Of a DNA stretch of 23,084 nucleotides, positions 1 through 8,090 are shown one piece after another. The position numbers and the translations under genes are program-made. The DNA lies in the NCBI GenBank assembly GCA_946886425.1, contig CAMPIP010000013.1:1-23084 (forward strand). The letters are read 5' to 3'. The notes beneath the pieces are model-generated. The model worked only from the letters and a program-made list of their open reading frames with translations. It was not told the DNA's origin and ran no database searches. The stretch is from an uncultured Actinomycetes bacterium (GTDB lineage Bacteria > Actinomycetota > Thermoleophilia > Solirubrobacterales > 70-9). Position 1 is the stretch's first letter. Each line of letters opens with the position of its first letter.

Positions 1-1238
<1,238 letters not shown>

Positions 1239-1246
<8 letters not shown>

Positions 1247-2450
1247 CGGACGGGAGGCCCGGGCCTCCGTTCAGCGGATTCAGGTCGGCGAGGAGCTCCA
1301 GCAGGCGCGGCTGGGGCTCCTCGTCGTCTATCACGACCGCGGTACCCGGCCAGGCGTAGCGCAGGTAACGGGCGTAGGCCTGGCGCGAGGAGAGATCGGG
1401 CTCGTAGATCCAGCAGCCGGTGTTCCAGTAGCGGATGTCGCCGTCGTGGCTGGCGCGGACGTCGGCGAGCGGCTGGTGGGTGTGGGCGAAGACGATCCGC
1501 TCGACTCCCTTGCCCCAGTCGAGGTTGTGGACCACCTGGGCGAAGGCCTCGAGGGCGTGCTGGGAGGGGTCGCTGCGGGAGACCACGGTCGGCTCCGGGT
1601 AGAGCGGCCGCGGGAGGGCCTCGCCGCCGAGCGGCTGCTCGCGGGCCTGGCGCGCCGCCTCCTCGCGGACCACGGAGTCGAAGTGCTCCTCGCTGGGCAG
1701 CCGCTCGGCGCTCTGGCCGACGCCGCGGTCGCGCAGCTCGGCGGCGAGCCGCTTGGCGCCGCGGACCGGCAGCTGCAGTGCCGAGGCGAAGCGGCCGGCC
1801 CGCTGGGCGGCGCGGAAGACGTTCTGCTGGGCGTGAGTTCCGTGCGGCATCTGGGCGGCGATGTAGAGCCACTCGGTCAGCAGGGTCGTGATCGACTCGT
1901 AGTCCTCGATGCAGGTCGGCTGCTCGGGGCCGCCGGCGGCGATCGCCCAAAGCGTGCGGGTCAGCAGCCGGTCGCCGCGCGAGCCGCTCATGTTGGCGTG
2001 CGGGTCGAGGTAGTGGCCGTGGGTGCAGAGGACGTCGCCGATCCGGTAGGTCGGGTAGGCGATCTCGATCTCGATCCCGGGCAGGCGACGCTCGAGGAAT
2101 TCGCGGAAGAAGCCTGGGCCGGGCGGAAAGCTGGGCCGGTGGCCGCTGGCCAGCTCGGTCTCGAGCCGGTCCTCCTCGTCGCGGTGGACGAGGTGGTGGT
2201 CGTGGTTGCCGGCCAGGAAGACCAGCCGCTTGCCGGGCATCCGGGCCGCGATCAGGTCCAGCAGCCCGCCCGCGGCGGCGACGCACTCCCCCACCTCGCC
2301 GAACAGGAAGTCGAAGAGGTCGCCGAGGAAGATCAGCTCGTCGATGTCATCCAGGGCCGGCGCCAGGCGCGCGAGGAAGAACTCCTCGGCGAGCAGGTCA
2401 CGACCGGTCCAGGCGCCGAAGTGGGTGTCGGAGATGACGAGGGCGCGCAT
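1239..2450 (-). CDS. Calcineurin-like metallophosphoesterase, 403 aa
   Basis: A binuclear-metal phosphoesterase, probably cytoplasmic (no signal peptide). All five family blocks are visible: D8-T-H10, GDLFD at 43-47, GNHD at 81-84, a THGH block at 143-146 and FAHTHQP at 321-327. The spacing of the first three resembles the UDP-2,3-diacylglucosamine hydrolase/YfcE-like branch, but a long insert (about 150-310) separates the last two blocks. The substrate cannot be named; a lipid A pathway is unlikely in an actinobacterium. It starts 28 nt after the P450 stop and is probably co-transcribed with it. A TAGACT box also lies 10 nt before its ATG (2461-2466, minus strand), so it may have its own promoter. 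Its stop lies inside the convergent glnN gene. Confidence 0.88.
1253..1268. terminator. Perfect 16-bp palindrome just after the glnN stop, possible terminator
   Basis: GGAGGCCCGGGCCTCC is fully self-complementary and begins 7 bases after the glutamine synthetase stop codon. As RNA it can form a 5-6 bp GC stem with a 4-6 nt loop. No T-tract follows, so intrinsic termination is only a possibility. It also lies inside the last codons of the opposite-strand metallophosphoesterase gene. Confidence 0.3.
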
Positions 2451-2478
2451 CCGCCGGGCGAGTCTAGGCGGGACGCGG

Positions 2479-3915
2479 CTAGGCGGGCGGCGTCACGCGC
2501 ATCCGCAGGCCGCCCTTCGGCGAGAGGGTCGGCATCTGGCGGATCGTCATCGTCCGGCCCGGCAGGGCGTCGAGGCGGAGCCGCTGCAGCAGCATCGTCG
2601 CGACCAGCTTCACCTCGGTCTGGCCGAAGCGCTTGCCGATGCAGATCCGCGAGCCGCCGCCGAAGGGGACGTAGGCGCCGCGCGGCAGCGCCGCCTTGCG
2701 CTCCCGGGTGAAGCGCTCGGGGATGAAGGCCTCGGGGTCGGGGAAGACCTCCGGCAGGCGGTGGCTGGCCCAGGAGCAGTAGTTGACGTAGGCGCCGCGG
2801 GGGACCGTGTAGCCGCCGAACTCGAACTCGCGGACGGCGCGCCGCGGGCCGATCCAGGCCGGTGGGTAGAGGCGCAGGACCTCGTCGAGGACCATGTCGA
2901 GGTAGGGCATCTCCCGTTCGAGCTGCTCGGCGGTCGGGGTCGCGCCGCCCAGCACCCGCTCCTGCTCCTCCTGGAGGCGGGCGATCACGTCTGGGTGGCG
3001 GGCCAGCTCGTGCATCATGAAGCTGAGGGTCGAGGTCGAGGTGTCGTGGCCGGCGAAGGCGAGCGTCATCACCTGGTCGCGGACCTCGCGGTCGGTGAAG
3101 GCCTCTCCCCCCTCGCCGCGGGCGGCGACCAGGAGGTTGAGCACGTCCTTGCGGCCGGGGTCGGGTTCGGCGCGGCGGCGAGCGACCTCGCCGAAGACGA
3201 TCTCGTCGAGAACCTTGCGCGAGTCGAGCAGCTTGCGCCAGGGCGAGCCGGGGCCGCGGGCCAGCCGCCACTGGAAGTCGATCCCGTAGTAGCCGAGCGC
3301 GCGCTCGAAGTGCTCGGCCGCGGCGGCGCCCTTGCCGGCCTGGTCGGGGTCGAGCCCGAACAGTGCCCGCATCGCGATCCGCATCGCCAGGTTGCGCATC
3401 CAGTCGTAGACGTCGACCACCTCCCCCGGCCGCATCGTCGCCAGCGACCGCTCGGCCTCGAGCGCCATCGCGTCGACCGCGGCGGTGATCTGTTCGCGGT
3501 GGAAGGCCGGCAGCATGATCGCCCGGGCGCGGTCGTGGTAGTCGTCGTCGATCGTCAGCAGGCCGTCGCCGAGCAGCGGGATCAGGTCGCCGAAGCTCGA
3601 CTCCCGCCAGTGGAAGTTCTCCGGGTGGGCGACGGTGACGAAGTTGTTCGCCTCCGGTCCGAGCATGAAGACGACCCGCGAGTGCAGCAGCCGCATGCTG
3701 AAGATCGGGCCGAACTTTTCGTAGCCGCCGAGCAGCAGCGGCAGCGGGTCGTGGGCGACCTGATGGGTGCGGGCGAAGCTGAAGTCGTTGGGCCCGGGCG
3801 GGAACTTGCCGCGCTCGCGCCACTCGACGGCGAGGTCGCCGAGGACCCGGCGCAGCGGGTTCGAGGACATCTGCGGCGGCCGGGCGACCGGGGCGGCGGT
3901 GTCGACGGTGGCCAT
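2479..3915 (-). CDS. Cytochrome P450, 478 aa
   Basis: A soluble bacterial-type haem monooxygenase; no membrane anchor is seen. In order: I-helix oxygen-binding motif AGHDTS at 288-293, the K-helix ExxR as E345-V-L-R348, PERF at 399-402, and the haem loop FGGGSRICIG at 418-427 with C425 as the thiolate ligand. Length is near the upper end for bacterial P450s. The ATG at 3915 is preferred; a TTG ten codons upstream is also in frame but is a weak choice. TATCCT (minus strand, 3924-3929) stands 8 nt before the ATG and there is no Shine-Dalgarno, which fits a leaderless message. No ferredoxin or ferredoxin reductase gene is nearby, so the redox partner is unknown. The 'FxxGxRxCIG' loop and hydrophobic access region are compatible with a fatty acid, terpenoid or aromatic substrate, but no substrate can be assigned. 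Confidence 0.95.
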   Translation of the reverse strand: MATVDTAAPVARPPQMSSNPLRRVLGDLAVEWRERGKFPPGPNDFSFARTHQVAHDPLPLLLGGYEKFGPIFSMRLLHSRVVFMLGPEANNFVTVAHPENFHWRESSFGDLIPLLGDGLLTIDDDYHDRARAIMLPAFHREQITAAVDAMALEAERSLATMRPGEVVDVYDWMRNLAMRIAMRALFGLDPDQAGKGAAAAEHFERALGYYGIDFQWRLARGPGSPWRKLLDSRKVLDEIVFGEVARRRAEPDPGRKDVLNLLVAARGEGGEAFTDREVRDQVMTLAFAGHDTSTSTLSFMMHELARHPDVIARLQEEQERVLGGATPTAEQLEREMPYLDMVLDEVLRLYPPAWIGPRRAVREFEFGGYTVPRGAYVNYCSWASHRLPEVFPDPEAFIPERFTRERKAALPRGAYVPFGGGSRICIGKRFGQTEVKLVATMLLQRLRLDALPGRTMTIRQMPTLSPKGGLRMRVTPPA

Positions 3916-3923
3916 CGGCGGCA

Positions 3924-3929
3924 AGGATA
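3924..3929 (-). promoter_or_regulatory. Candidate -10 box of the P450 gene (leaderless)
   Basis: TATCCT on the minus strand, 8 nt before the ATG at 3915, with no ribosome binding site between. Confidence 0.45.
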
Positions 3930-3951
3930 CTGGCTGGCTAGCCAAACATGG

Positions 3952-4932
<981 letters not shown>

Positions 4933-4938
4933 CAGGTG

Positions 4939-4944
4939 AGTCTA
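4939..4944 (-). promoter_or_regulatory. Candidate -10 box of rlmN (leaderless)
   Basis: TAGACT on the minus strand, 6 nt before the rlmN ATG. The expected -35 position falls within the large palindrome at 4949-4996. Confidence 0.55.
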
Positions 4945-4948
4945 GGGC

Positions 4949-4996
4949 GAGCGCGGTCGCTTACCGCCCCCATAGGGGCCATAAGAGACCGCGCTC
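4949..4996. repeat. 48-bp imperfect palindrome between the YdeI-like gene and rlmN
   Basis: Outer arms GAGCGCGGTC (4949-4958) and GACCGCGCTC (4987-4996) are perfect inverted repeats. Inside, CTTA pairs with TAAG and GCCCC pairs with GGGGC around a CATA loop. In all 19 of 22 possible pairs form, all on one axis at 4972.5. It begins 12 nt after the YdeI-like stop and ends 4 nt from the rlmN -10 box (minus strand). It could be a U-less terminator, an operator, or both. Confidence 0.7.
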
Positions 4997-5008
4997 AGAT
5001 CCCGGCCG

Positions 5009-5593
5009 TCAGGCGTGGATCTTCTCGCCGCGCTCGAGCATCGCCACGAACTTGCGGAGGCGCCGCTCCCGCGTCTCCGGCTTCTTCGCCTCTTCGAGGC
5101 GGTAGAGGATCGCGTAGCGGTTGGCGCCGTCGAGCCCAGCGAAGAACTCGGCGGCGGCGGGGTTGGCGTCGAGCTCGCGCCGCAGGTCCTCGGGGATCTG
5201 GGCGCTGCCCTGGCTCTCGTAGGCGGCCTCCCAGCGACCGTCGGCTTTGGCGGCCTCGATCTCGGCCAGTCCCGCGGGCCGGATCGAGCCCGCCGCCAGC
5301 AGCGCTTCCGCCTTCTCGCGGTTGATCCGCGACCAGCGGCCGCGCGGGCGGCGAGGCGTGAACCGCTGCAGGAAGTGGCGCTCGTCGAAGCCGCGCTTCT
5401 GGCTGTCGATCCAGCCGAAGCAGAGCGCCAGCTCCAGCGCCTCGGCGTAGGTGACGCTGGGCGGCTCCGTCCCCTTCTTGGCGATCTTCAGCCAAAGGCC
5501 GGTCGAGTCCTCGTGGTGCTCCTCGAGCCAGGCCTCGAGCTCGGCGAAAGTCGCGAAGAGGAGGGTCGGCAGCTCATCGGCCACAGCCGCCAT
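5009..5593 (-). CDS. YdeI/OmpD-associated (OmdA) family protein, 194 aa
   Basis: The N-terminal part 'FATFAELEAWLEEHH...GLWLKIAKKG' (about 13-41), the block 'YAEALELALCFGWIDSQ' (about 49-65) and the C-terminal helical part rich in Lys, Arg and Glu (about 150-194) are the hallmarks of the YdeI/OmdA family (bacteriocin-protection domain). Length is normal. The molecular role of the family is poorly known; a link to resistance to antimicrobial peptides is from enterobacteria and need not apply here. It is soluble and lacks a signal peptide. It follows the DUF167 gene by 6 nt and is very probably in its operon. A large palindrome follows its stop. Confidence 0.88.
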   Translation of the reverse strand: MAAVADELPTLLFATFAELEAWLEEHHEDSTGLWLKIAKKGTEPPSVTYAEALELALCFGWIDSQKRGFDERHFLQRFTPRRPRGRWSRINREKAEALLAAGSIRPAGLAEIEAAKADGRWEAAYESQGSAQIPEDLRRELDANPAAAEFFAGLDGANRYAILYRLEEAKKPETRERRLRKFVAMLERGEKIHA

Positions 5594-5599
5594 TCTGGC

Positions 5600-5863
5600 T
5601 CAACCGTCAAGCGCCGCCCGCAGCGCCTCTCCGTCCAACCCCTCGACCCGCACCAGCTTGTCGCGCGCCTTCTCGCCGCGGATGACGCTGACCCGCGACG
5701 GCGGCACCCCGGCCGCCCTGGCGATCAGCTTGCAGAGCGCCTTGTTGGCGCGCCCGTCGACCGGCGGCGCCGCGACCCGCGCCCGCAGAACCCCGTCGCG
5801 AAACCCGAGCAGCTCGTCGCCGTGCCCGCGCGGCCGCAGCCTCACCTCGATCCGGGCCTCCAT
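5600..5863 (-). CDS. DUF167 (YggU-type) family protein, 87 aa
   Basis: A small alpha/beta protein of the DUF167 family: 'IEVRLRPRGHGDEL' at the start, then the conserved 'VAAPPVDGRANKAL' (30-43) and 'VSVIRGEKARDKLVRVEG' (about 58-75). Length is normal (about 75-100 aa). Its function is not established. It lies 9 nt after the TetR stop and 6 nt before the YdeI-like start, so the three genes form a probable operon. A separate start signal is not evident, which fits translation from a shared message. Confidence 0.87.
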   Translation of the reverse strand: MEARIEVRLRPRGHGDELLGFRDGVLRARVAAPPVDGRANKALCKLIARAAGVPPSRVSVIRGEKARDKLVRVEGLDGEALRAALDG

Positions 5864-5872
5864 CCCGCCGGA

Positions 5873-6487
5873 CTAGCTCGGCAGCTCGGCGGTGAGGCGG
5901 GCGAGGGCGTCGCGGGCGTAGCCGAAGACGCGCTCGTCGCCGCTGAGGCGGTAGCGGGCGTTGGCGGCCATGACCACGGCGTAGACCTCGAAGGCGAAGC
6001 GGTCGGGGTCGGCGACGCCGGCGTCGCCGGCGTTGGCGGTGAGGGCGGCGAGCCAGGCGTCGAGGGCGGTGGCGATCGCGTCGCGGACCGGACCCGGGCG
6101 GTCGTCGTACTCGGCCGAGGTGGCGCCCCAGAAGCAGCCGCCGGAGTAGAGCGCGATGTGGTCGAAGTAGCCCTCCGCCATCGCCCGCAGGCGCGGGGCG
6201 CCGCGCGGGGCCGCCAGAGCCGGCTCGACGACCGCTGTGCGGAAGCGCTCGGCGGCGGCGGCGACCGTCGCCAGCTGCAGCTCCTGCTTGGAGCCGAAGT
6301 GGGCGAAGAGGCCGCTCTTGCTCATCTTCAGCTCCGCCGCGAGGCGGCCGATCGTGAGGCCCTCGAGTCCCTCTACCGAGGCCAGGTCGACGGCGCGCTC
6401 GAGGATCGCGGCGCGGGTCGTGGCGCCCTTGCGGTCCGGCCTGGCCGCCCGCCCGGCGATGGTCGCGGCCTGCTCGGTGCTTGCCAT
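5873..6487 (-). CDS. TetR/AcrR family transcriptional regulator, 204 aa
   Basis: The N-terminal DNA-binding domain is clear: 'RAAILERAVDLASVEGLEGL' followed by the helix-turn-helix 'TIGRLAAELKMSKSGLFAHF' (45-64) and 'GSKQEL'. The C-terminal half (about 80-200) is a ligand-binding/dimerisation domain, including 'GGCFWGATSAEYDDRPGPV', which resembles the TetR C-terminal subfamily found beside small oxidoreductase and cupin genes. The ligand is unknown. The start is set by TAGCCT (minus strand, 6494-6499) 6 nt before the ATG. A perfect palindrome at 6520-6531 lies between this gene and the divergent cupin gene and is the likely operator, implying autoregulation. It is the first gene of the TetR > DUF167 > YdeI-like group. 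Confidence 0.93.
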   Translation of the reverse strand: MASTEQAATIAGRAARPDRKGATTRAAILERAVDLASVEGLEGLTIGRLAAELKMSKSGLFAHFGSKQELQLATVAAAAERFRTAVVEPALAAPRGAPRLRAMAEGYFDHIALYSGGCFWGATSAEYDDRPGPVRDAIATALDAWLAALTANAGDAGVADPDRFAFEVYAVVMAANARYRLSGDERVFGYARDALARLTAELPS

Positions 6488-6493
6488 CGCCTC

Positions 6494-6499
6494 AGGCTA
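6494..6499 (-). promoter_or_regulatory. Candidate -10 box of the first TetR gene
   Basis: TAGCCT on the minus strand, 6 nt before the ATG; a short GAGG lies between but is too close to be a normal ribosome binding site. Confidence 0.5.
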
Positions 6500-6519
6500 C
6501 CCAACCGCAAAGGAAAAGC

Positions 6520-6531
6520 ACGAACGTTCGT
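6520..6531. promoter_or_regulatory. Candidate TetR operator, perfect 12-bp palindrome
   Basis: ACGAACGTTCGT lies in the 104-bp divergent region between the TetR gene and the cupin gene. It sits about 21 bp upstream of the TetR -10 box and just upstream of the candidate cupin -10 box (TAGGAT, 6540-6545), so binding would block both promoters. Short perfect palindromes of this type are usual TetR operators. Confidence 0.65.
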
Positions 6532-6539
6532 TTATGGCC

Positions 6540-6545
6540 TAGGAT
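6540..6545 (+). promoter_or_regulatory. Candidate -10 box of the cupin gene
   Basis: TAGGAT (TANNNT) directly downstream of the palindrome. It would give a leader of about 40 nt containing a possible GCCCC/GGGGC stem (6546-6550 with 6564-6568) and the Shine-Dalgarno site. Confidence 0.35.
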
Positions 6546-6591
6546 GCCCCCGTCCCCGGGAGAGGGGCTCAAACTTCAAGAGGAGGAGCGG

Positions 6592-6987
6592 ATGAGCAGC
6601 TACGAGGTGAAGAGGATCGACGAGATGGAGGCCGTCTACATGGGCGCCTTCAAGCGCGCCCGGGCCGAGCTCGGCGTCGAGTCGTTCGGGATGCAGATCA
6701 TCGACCTGCCGCCCAACTTCGAGAACTACCCCGAGCACGACCACGCCGGCGACGGCCAGGAGGAGGTCTTCGTGGCGATGCGCGGCGGTGCCGAGATCGA
6801 GATCGCCGGCGAGCGCTTCCCGCTCGACGGCGATCACGTCGCCCGCGTCTCGGCCGGGACGATGCGGAAGGTCTGGCCGGGCCCGGACGGGATCCGCCTG
6901 CTCGTGCTCGGCGGCGTCCCCGGCAAGGTCTACGAGGCGCCCGACGTCTCGAAGCTGGGTCAGCCCGACCCGATGGCCGCTGCCTAG
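6592..6987 (+). CDS. Cupin domain protein, 131 aa
   Basis: A small single-domain beta-barrel protein. The metal-binding cupin motif 1 is seen as H49-x-H51 followed by Q56-E57-E58 ('YPEHDHAGDGQEEVFVAMRG'), and the barrel continues through 'GDHVARVSAGTMRKVWPG' (80-97). The start at 6592 is chosen because AGGAGG (6581-6586) stands 5 nt before it; an earlier in-frame ATG at 6544 has no such site. The gene is divergent from a TetR gene with a shared candidate operator, so it is probably the regulator's main target. Enzyme or binding function cannot be deduced; small cupins of this sort may be isomerases, dioxygenases or ligand sensors. Confidence 0.9.
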   Translation: MSSYEVKRIDEMEAVYMGAFKRARAELGVESFGMQIIDLPPNFENYPEHDHAGDGQEEVFVAMRGGAEIEIAGERFPLDGDHVARVSAGTMRKVWPGPDGIRLLVLGGVPGKVYEAPDVSKLGQPDPMAAA

Positions 6988-6992
6988 ACGAC

Positions 6993-6998
6993 TAGGCT
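6993..6998 (+). promoter_or_regulatory. Candidate -10 box of the bactofilin-like membrane gene
   Basis: TAGGCT, 7 nt before the GTG at 7006, immediately after the cupin stop; no Shine-Dalgarno follows. Confidence 0.45.
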
Positions 6999-7005
6999 GC
7001 GCCGT

Positions 7006-7911
7006 GTGCCCCCGCGCGCCCGGCTCCTAATCGCCTTCCTGGCGCTCCTCGCGCTGGCGCTGCCGGCCAGCGCGAGCGCCGGGACCCAGGCCCGCGGCGA
7101 GGACCCGGTCGTCGTCATCGTCGGCGACGTCACGGTCCCCGCCGGCAAGACCGTCGACGGCGTCTTCATCGCCCGCGGCGACGCTCGCATCGCCGGCGAA
7201 GTCGACGGCGACGTGGTCGTCTTCAGCGGCGACGTTCTGGTCGCCGGCAAGATCGACGGCGATCTCGTCACCGTCGACGGCACCGCGCGGCTGCTGCGCA
7301 GCGCCCACGTCACCGGCGACGTCCACTACGGCAGCCATCACCCGGACGTCTCCGGGGTGGCCCGCGTCAACGGCGACGTCACCAACGAGGACTGGAACGG
7401 CGCCGTCGACGTCCTCCCCTTCCTCGGCGGCTTCCTGATCTGGCTCGCGGTCGGCGTCTCGGCCCTGCTGCTCGGCCTCTTCCTGCTGCTGGTCTCGCCG
7501 CGGGCGGCCGAGGCGGTGCGGGCGCAGGCGCGGGAGCGCGTCGGACCGGTGATCGCGATCGGGATCGCGATCCTGATCGGCCTGCCGATCGCCGCCGTCG
7601 CCGCCGCGATCGTCCTCGTCGGCATCCCCCTGGCGATCGGGATCCTGCTGGCGCTGGCGCCGCTCTGCGCGGTCGCCTACGTCGCCTCCGCCTACACCCT
7701 CGGTCGGGCCCTGGTCAAGCAACCGCGCGGGCAGATGCTCGCCTTCCTCGCCGGCCTGGCGCTGCTCCGCGCCGCGGCGCTGGTGCCGCTCCTCGGGCTG
7801 CTGGTCGGCCTCGCCGCGACGATCTTCGGGCTCGGCCTGATCGGCGCCGCTATCGGCGCGTCCCGGAAGCCGCCGGAGCCTCGGCCCGCGGCTCAAACCC
7901 CGGGCACCTGA
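7006..7911 (+). CDS. Membrane protein with bactofilin-like (polymer-forming) external domain, 301 aa
   Basis: The protein begins with a signal peptide (1-25, cleavage likely after 'ASASA'). Residues about 34-126 form short repeating units, for example 'VDGVFIARGDARIAGEVDGD' and 'VVVFSGDVLVAGKIDGD', typical of the right-handed beta-helix of bactofilin-type polymer-forming domains. After this come hydrophobic segments at about 139-163, 181-216, 217-232 and 247-283, and a short Pro-rich tail. The likely topology is an extracytoplasmic beta-helix anchored by several helices. Known bactofilins are cytoplasmic scaffolds, so an exported version is unusual. The start is a GTG at 7006 (GTG at 7004 is out of frame), with TAGGCT 7 nt before it. 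The last 62 bp overlap the convergent small four-Cys gene. No specific function can be given; envelope organisation or mechanosensing is a guess. Confidence 0.82.
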   Translation: MPPRARLLIAFLALLALALPASASAGTQARGEDPVVVIVGDVTVPAGKTVDGVFIARGDARIAGEVDGDVVVFSGDVLVAGKIDGDLVTVDGTARLLRSAHVTGDVHYGSHHPDVSGVARVNGDVTNEDWNGAVDVLPFLGGFLIWLAVGVSALLLGLFLLLVSPRAAEAVRAQARERVGPVIAIGIAILIGLPIAAVAAAIVLVGIPLAIGILLALAPLCAVAYVASAYTLGRALVKQPRGQMLAFLAGLALLRAAALVPLLGLLVGLAATIFGLGLIGAAIGASRKPPEPRPAAQTPGT

Positions 7912-8056
7912 GCACCGGAATCCGCGGGTAGCGCGGGTAGGCCGGGTCCTCGCGCGAGCGCTCGCAGAGCGAGAAAACCGAGCCGCGGGTGTTCGGGACC
8001 AGCCGCTGGTGCAGGCAGCGGTCGCAAAGACCGGTGGGAATCTCGGCGCGCGGCAC
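7850..8056 (-). CDS. Small four-cysteine (zinc-ribbon-like) protein, 68 aa
   Basis: Four cysteines at C11, C14, C31 and C51 in the pattern CxxC-x16-C-x19-C suggest a metal site. The block 'CDRCLHQRLVPNTRGSVFSL' and the later 'YPRYPRIPVLRCPGFEP' resemble small conserved actinobacterial proteins known to me only as hypothetical. The protein is soluble. The start is a GTG at 8056 with TACCGT (minus strand, 8065-8070) 8 nt before it. The 3' part overlaps the end of the membrane protein gene by 62 bp on the other strand. The pattern is not what a chance antisense frame would show, but no function is known. Confidence 0.72.
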   Translation of the reverse strand: MPRAEIPTGLCDRCLHQRLVPNTRGSVFSLCERSREDPAYPRYPRIPVLRCPGFEPRAEAPAASGTRR

Positions 8057-8074
8057 CGCTGCCGACGGTAGCGG

Positions 8075-8084
8075 AAGCTAGCTT
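8075..8084. promoter_or_regulatory. 10-bp palindrome at the divergent promoters of recD2 and the four-Cys gene
   Basis: AAGCTAGCTT contains the recD2 -10 box TAGCTT (8079-8084, plus strand), 6 nt before its ATG. Read on the minus strand it gives the same TAGCTT 18 nt before the GTG at 8056. The symmetry may be chance overlap of two -10 boxes or a regulator site. Confidence 0.45.
8079..8084 (+). promoter_or_regulatory. Candidate -10 box of recD2 (leaderless)
   Basis: TAGCTT, exactly 6 nt before the ATG at 8091, with no Shine-Dalgarno. Confidence 0.5.
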
Positions 8085-8090
8085 TGGCGC

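Noticed and set aside
3916..3945. TTG upstream start for the P450, ten residues longer
   Set aside because: No Shine-Dalgarno before it, and the ATG at 3915 has a well-placed TATCCT box. The upstream residues show no homology.
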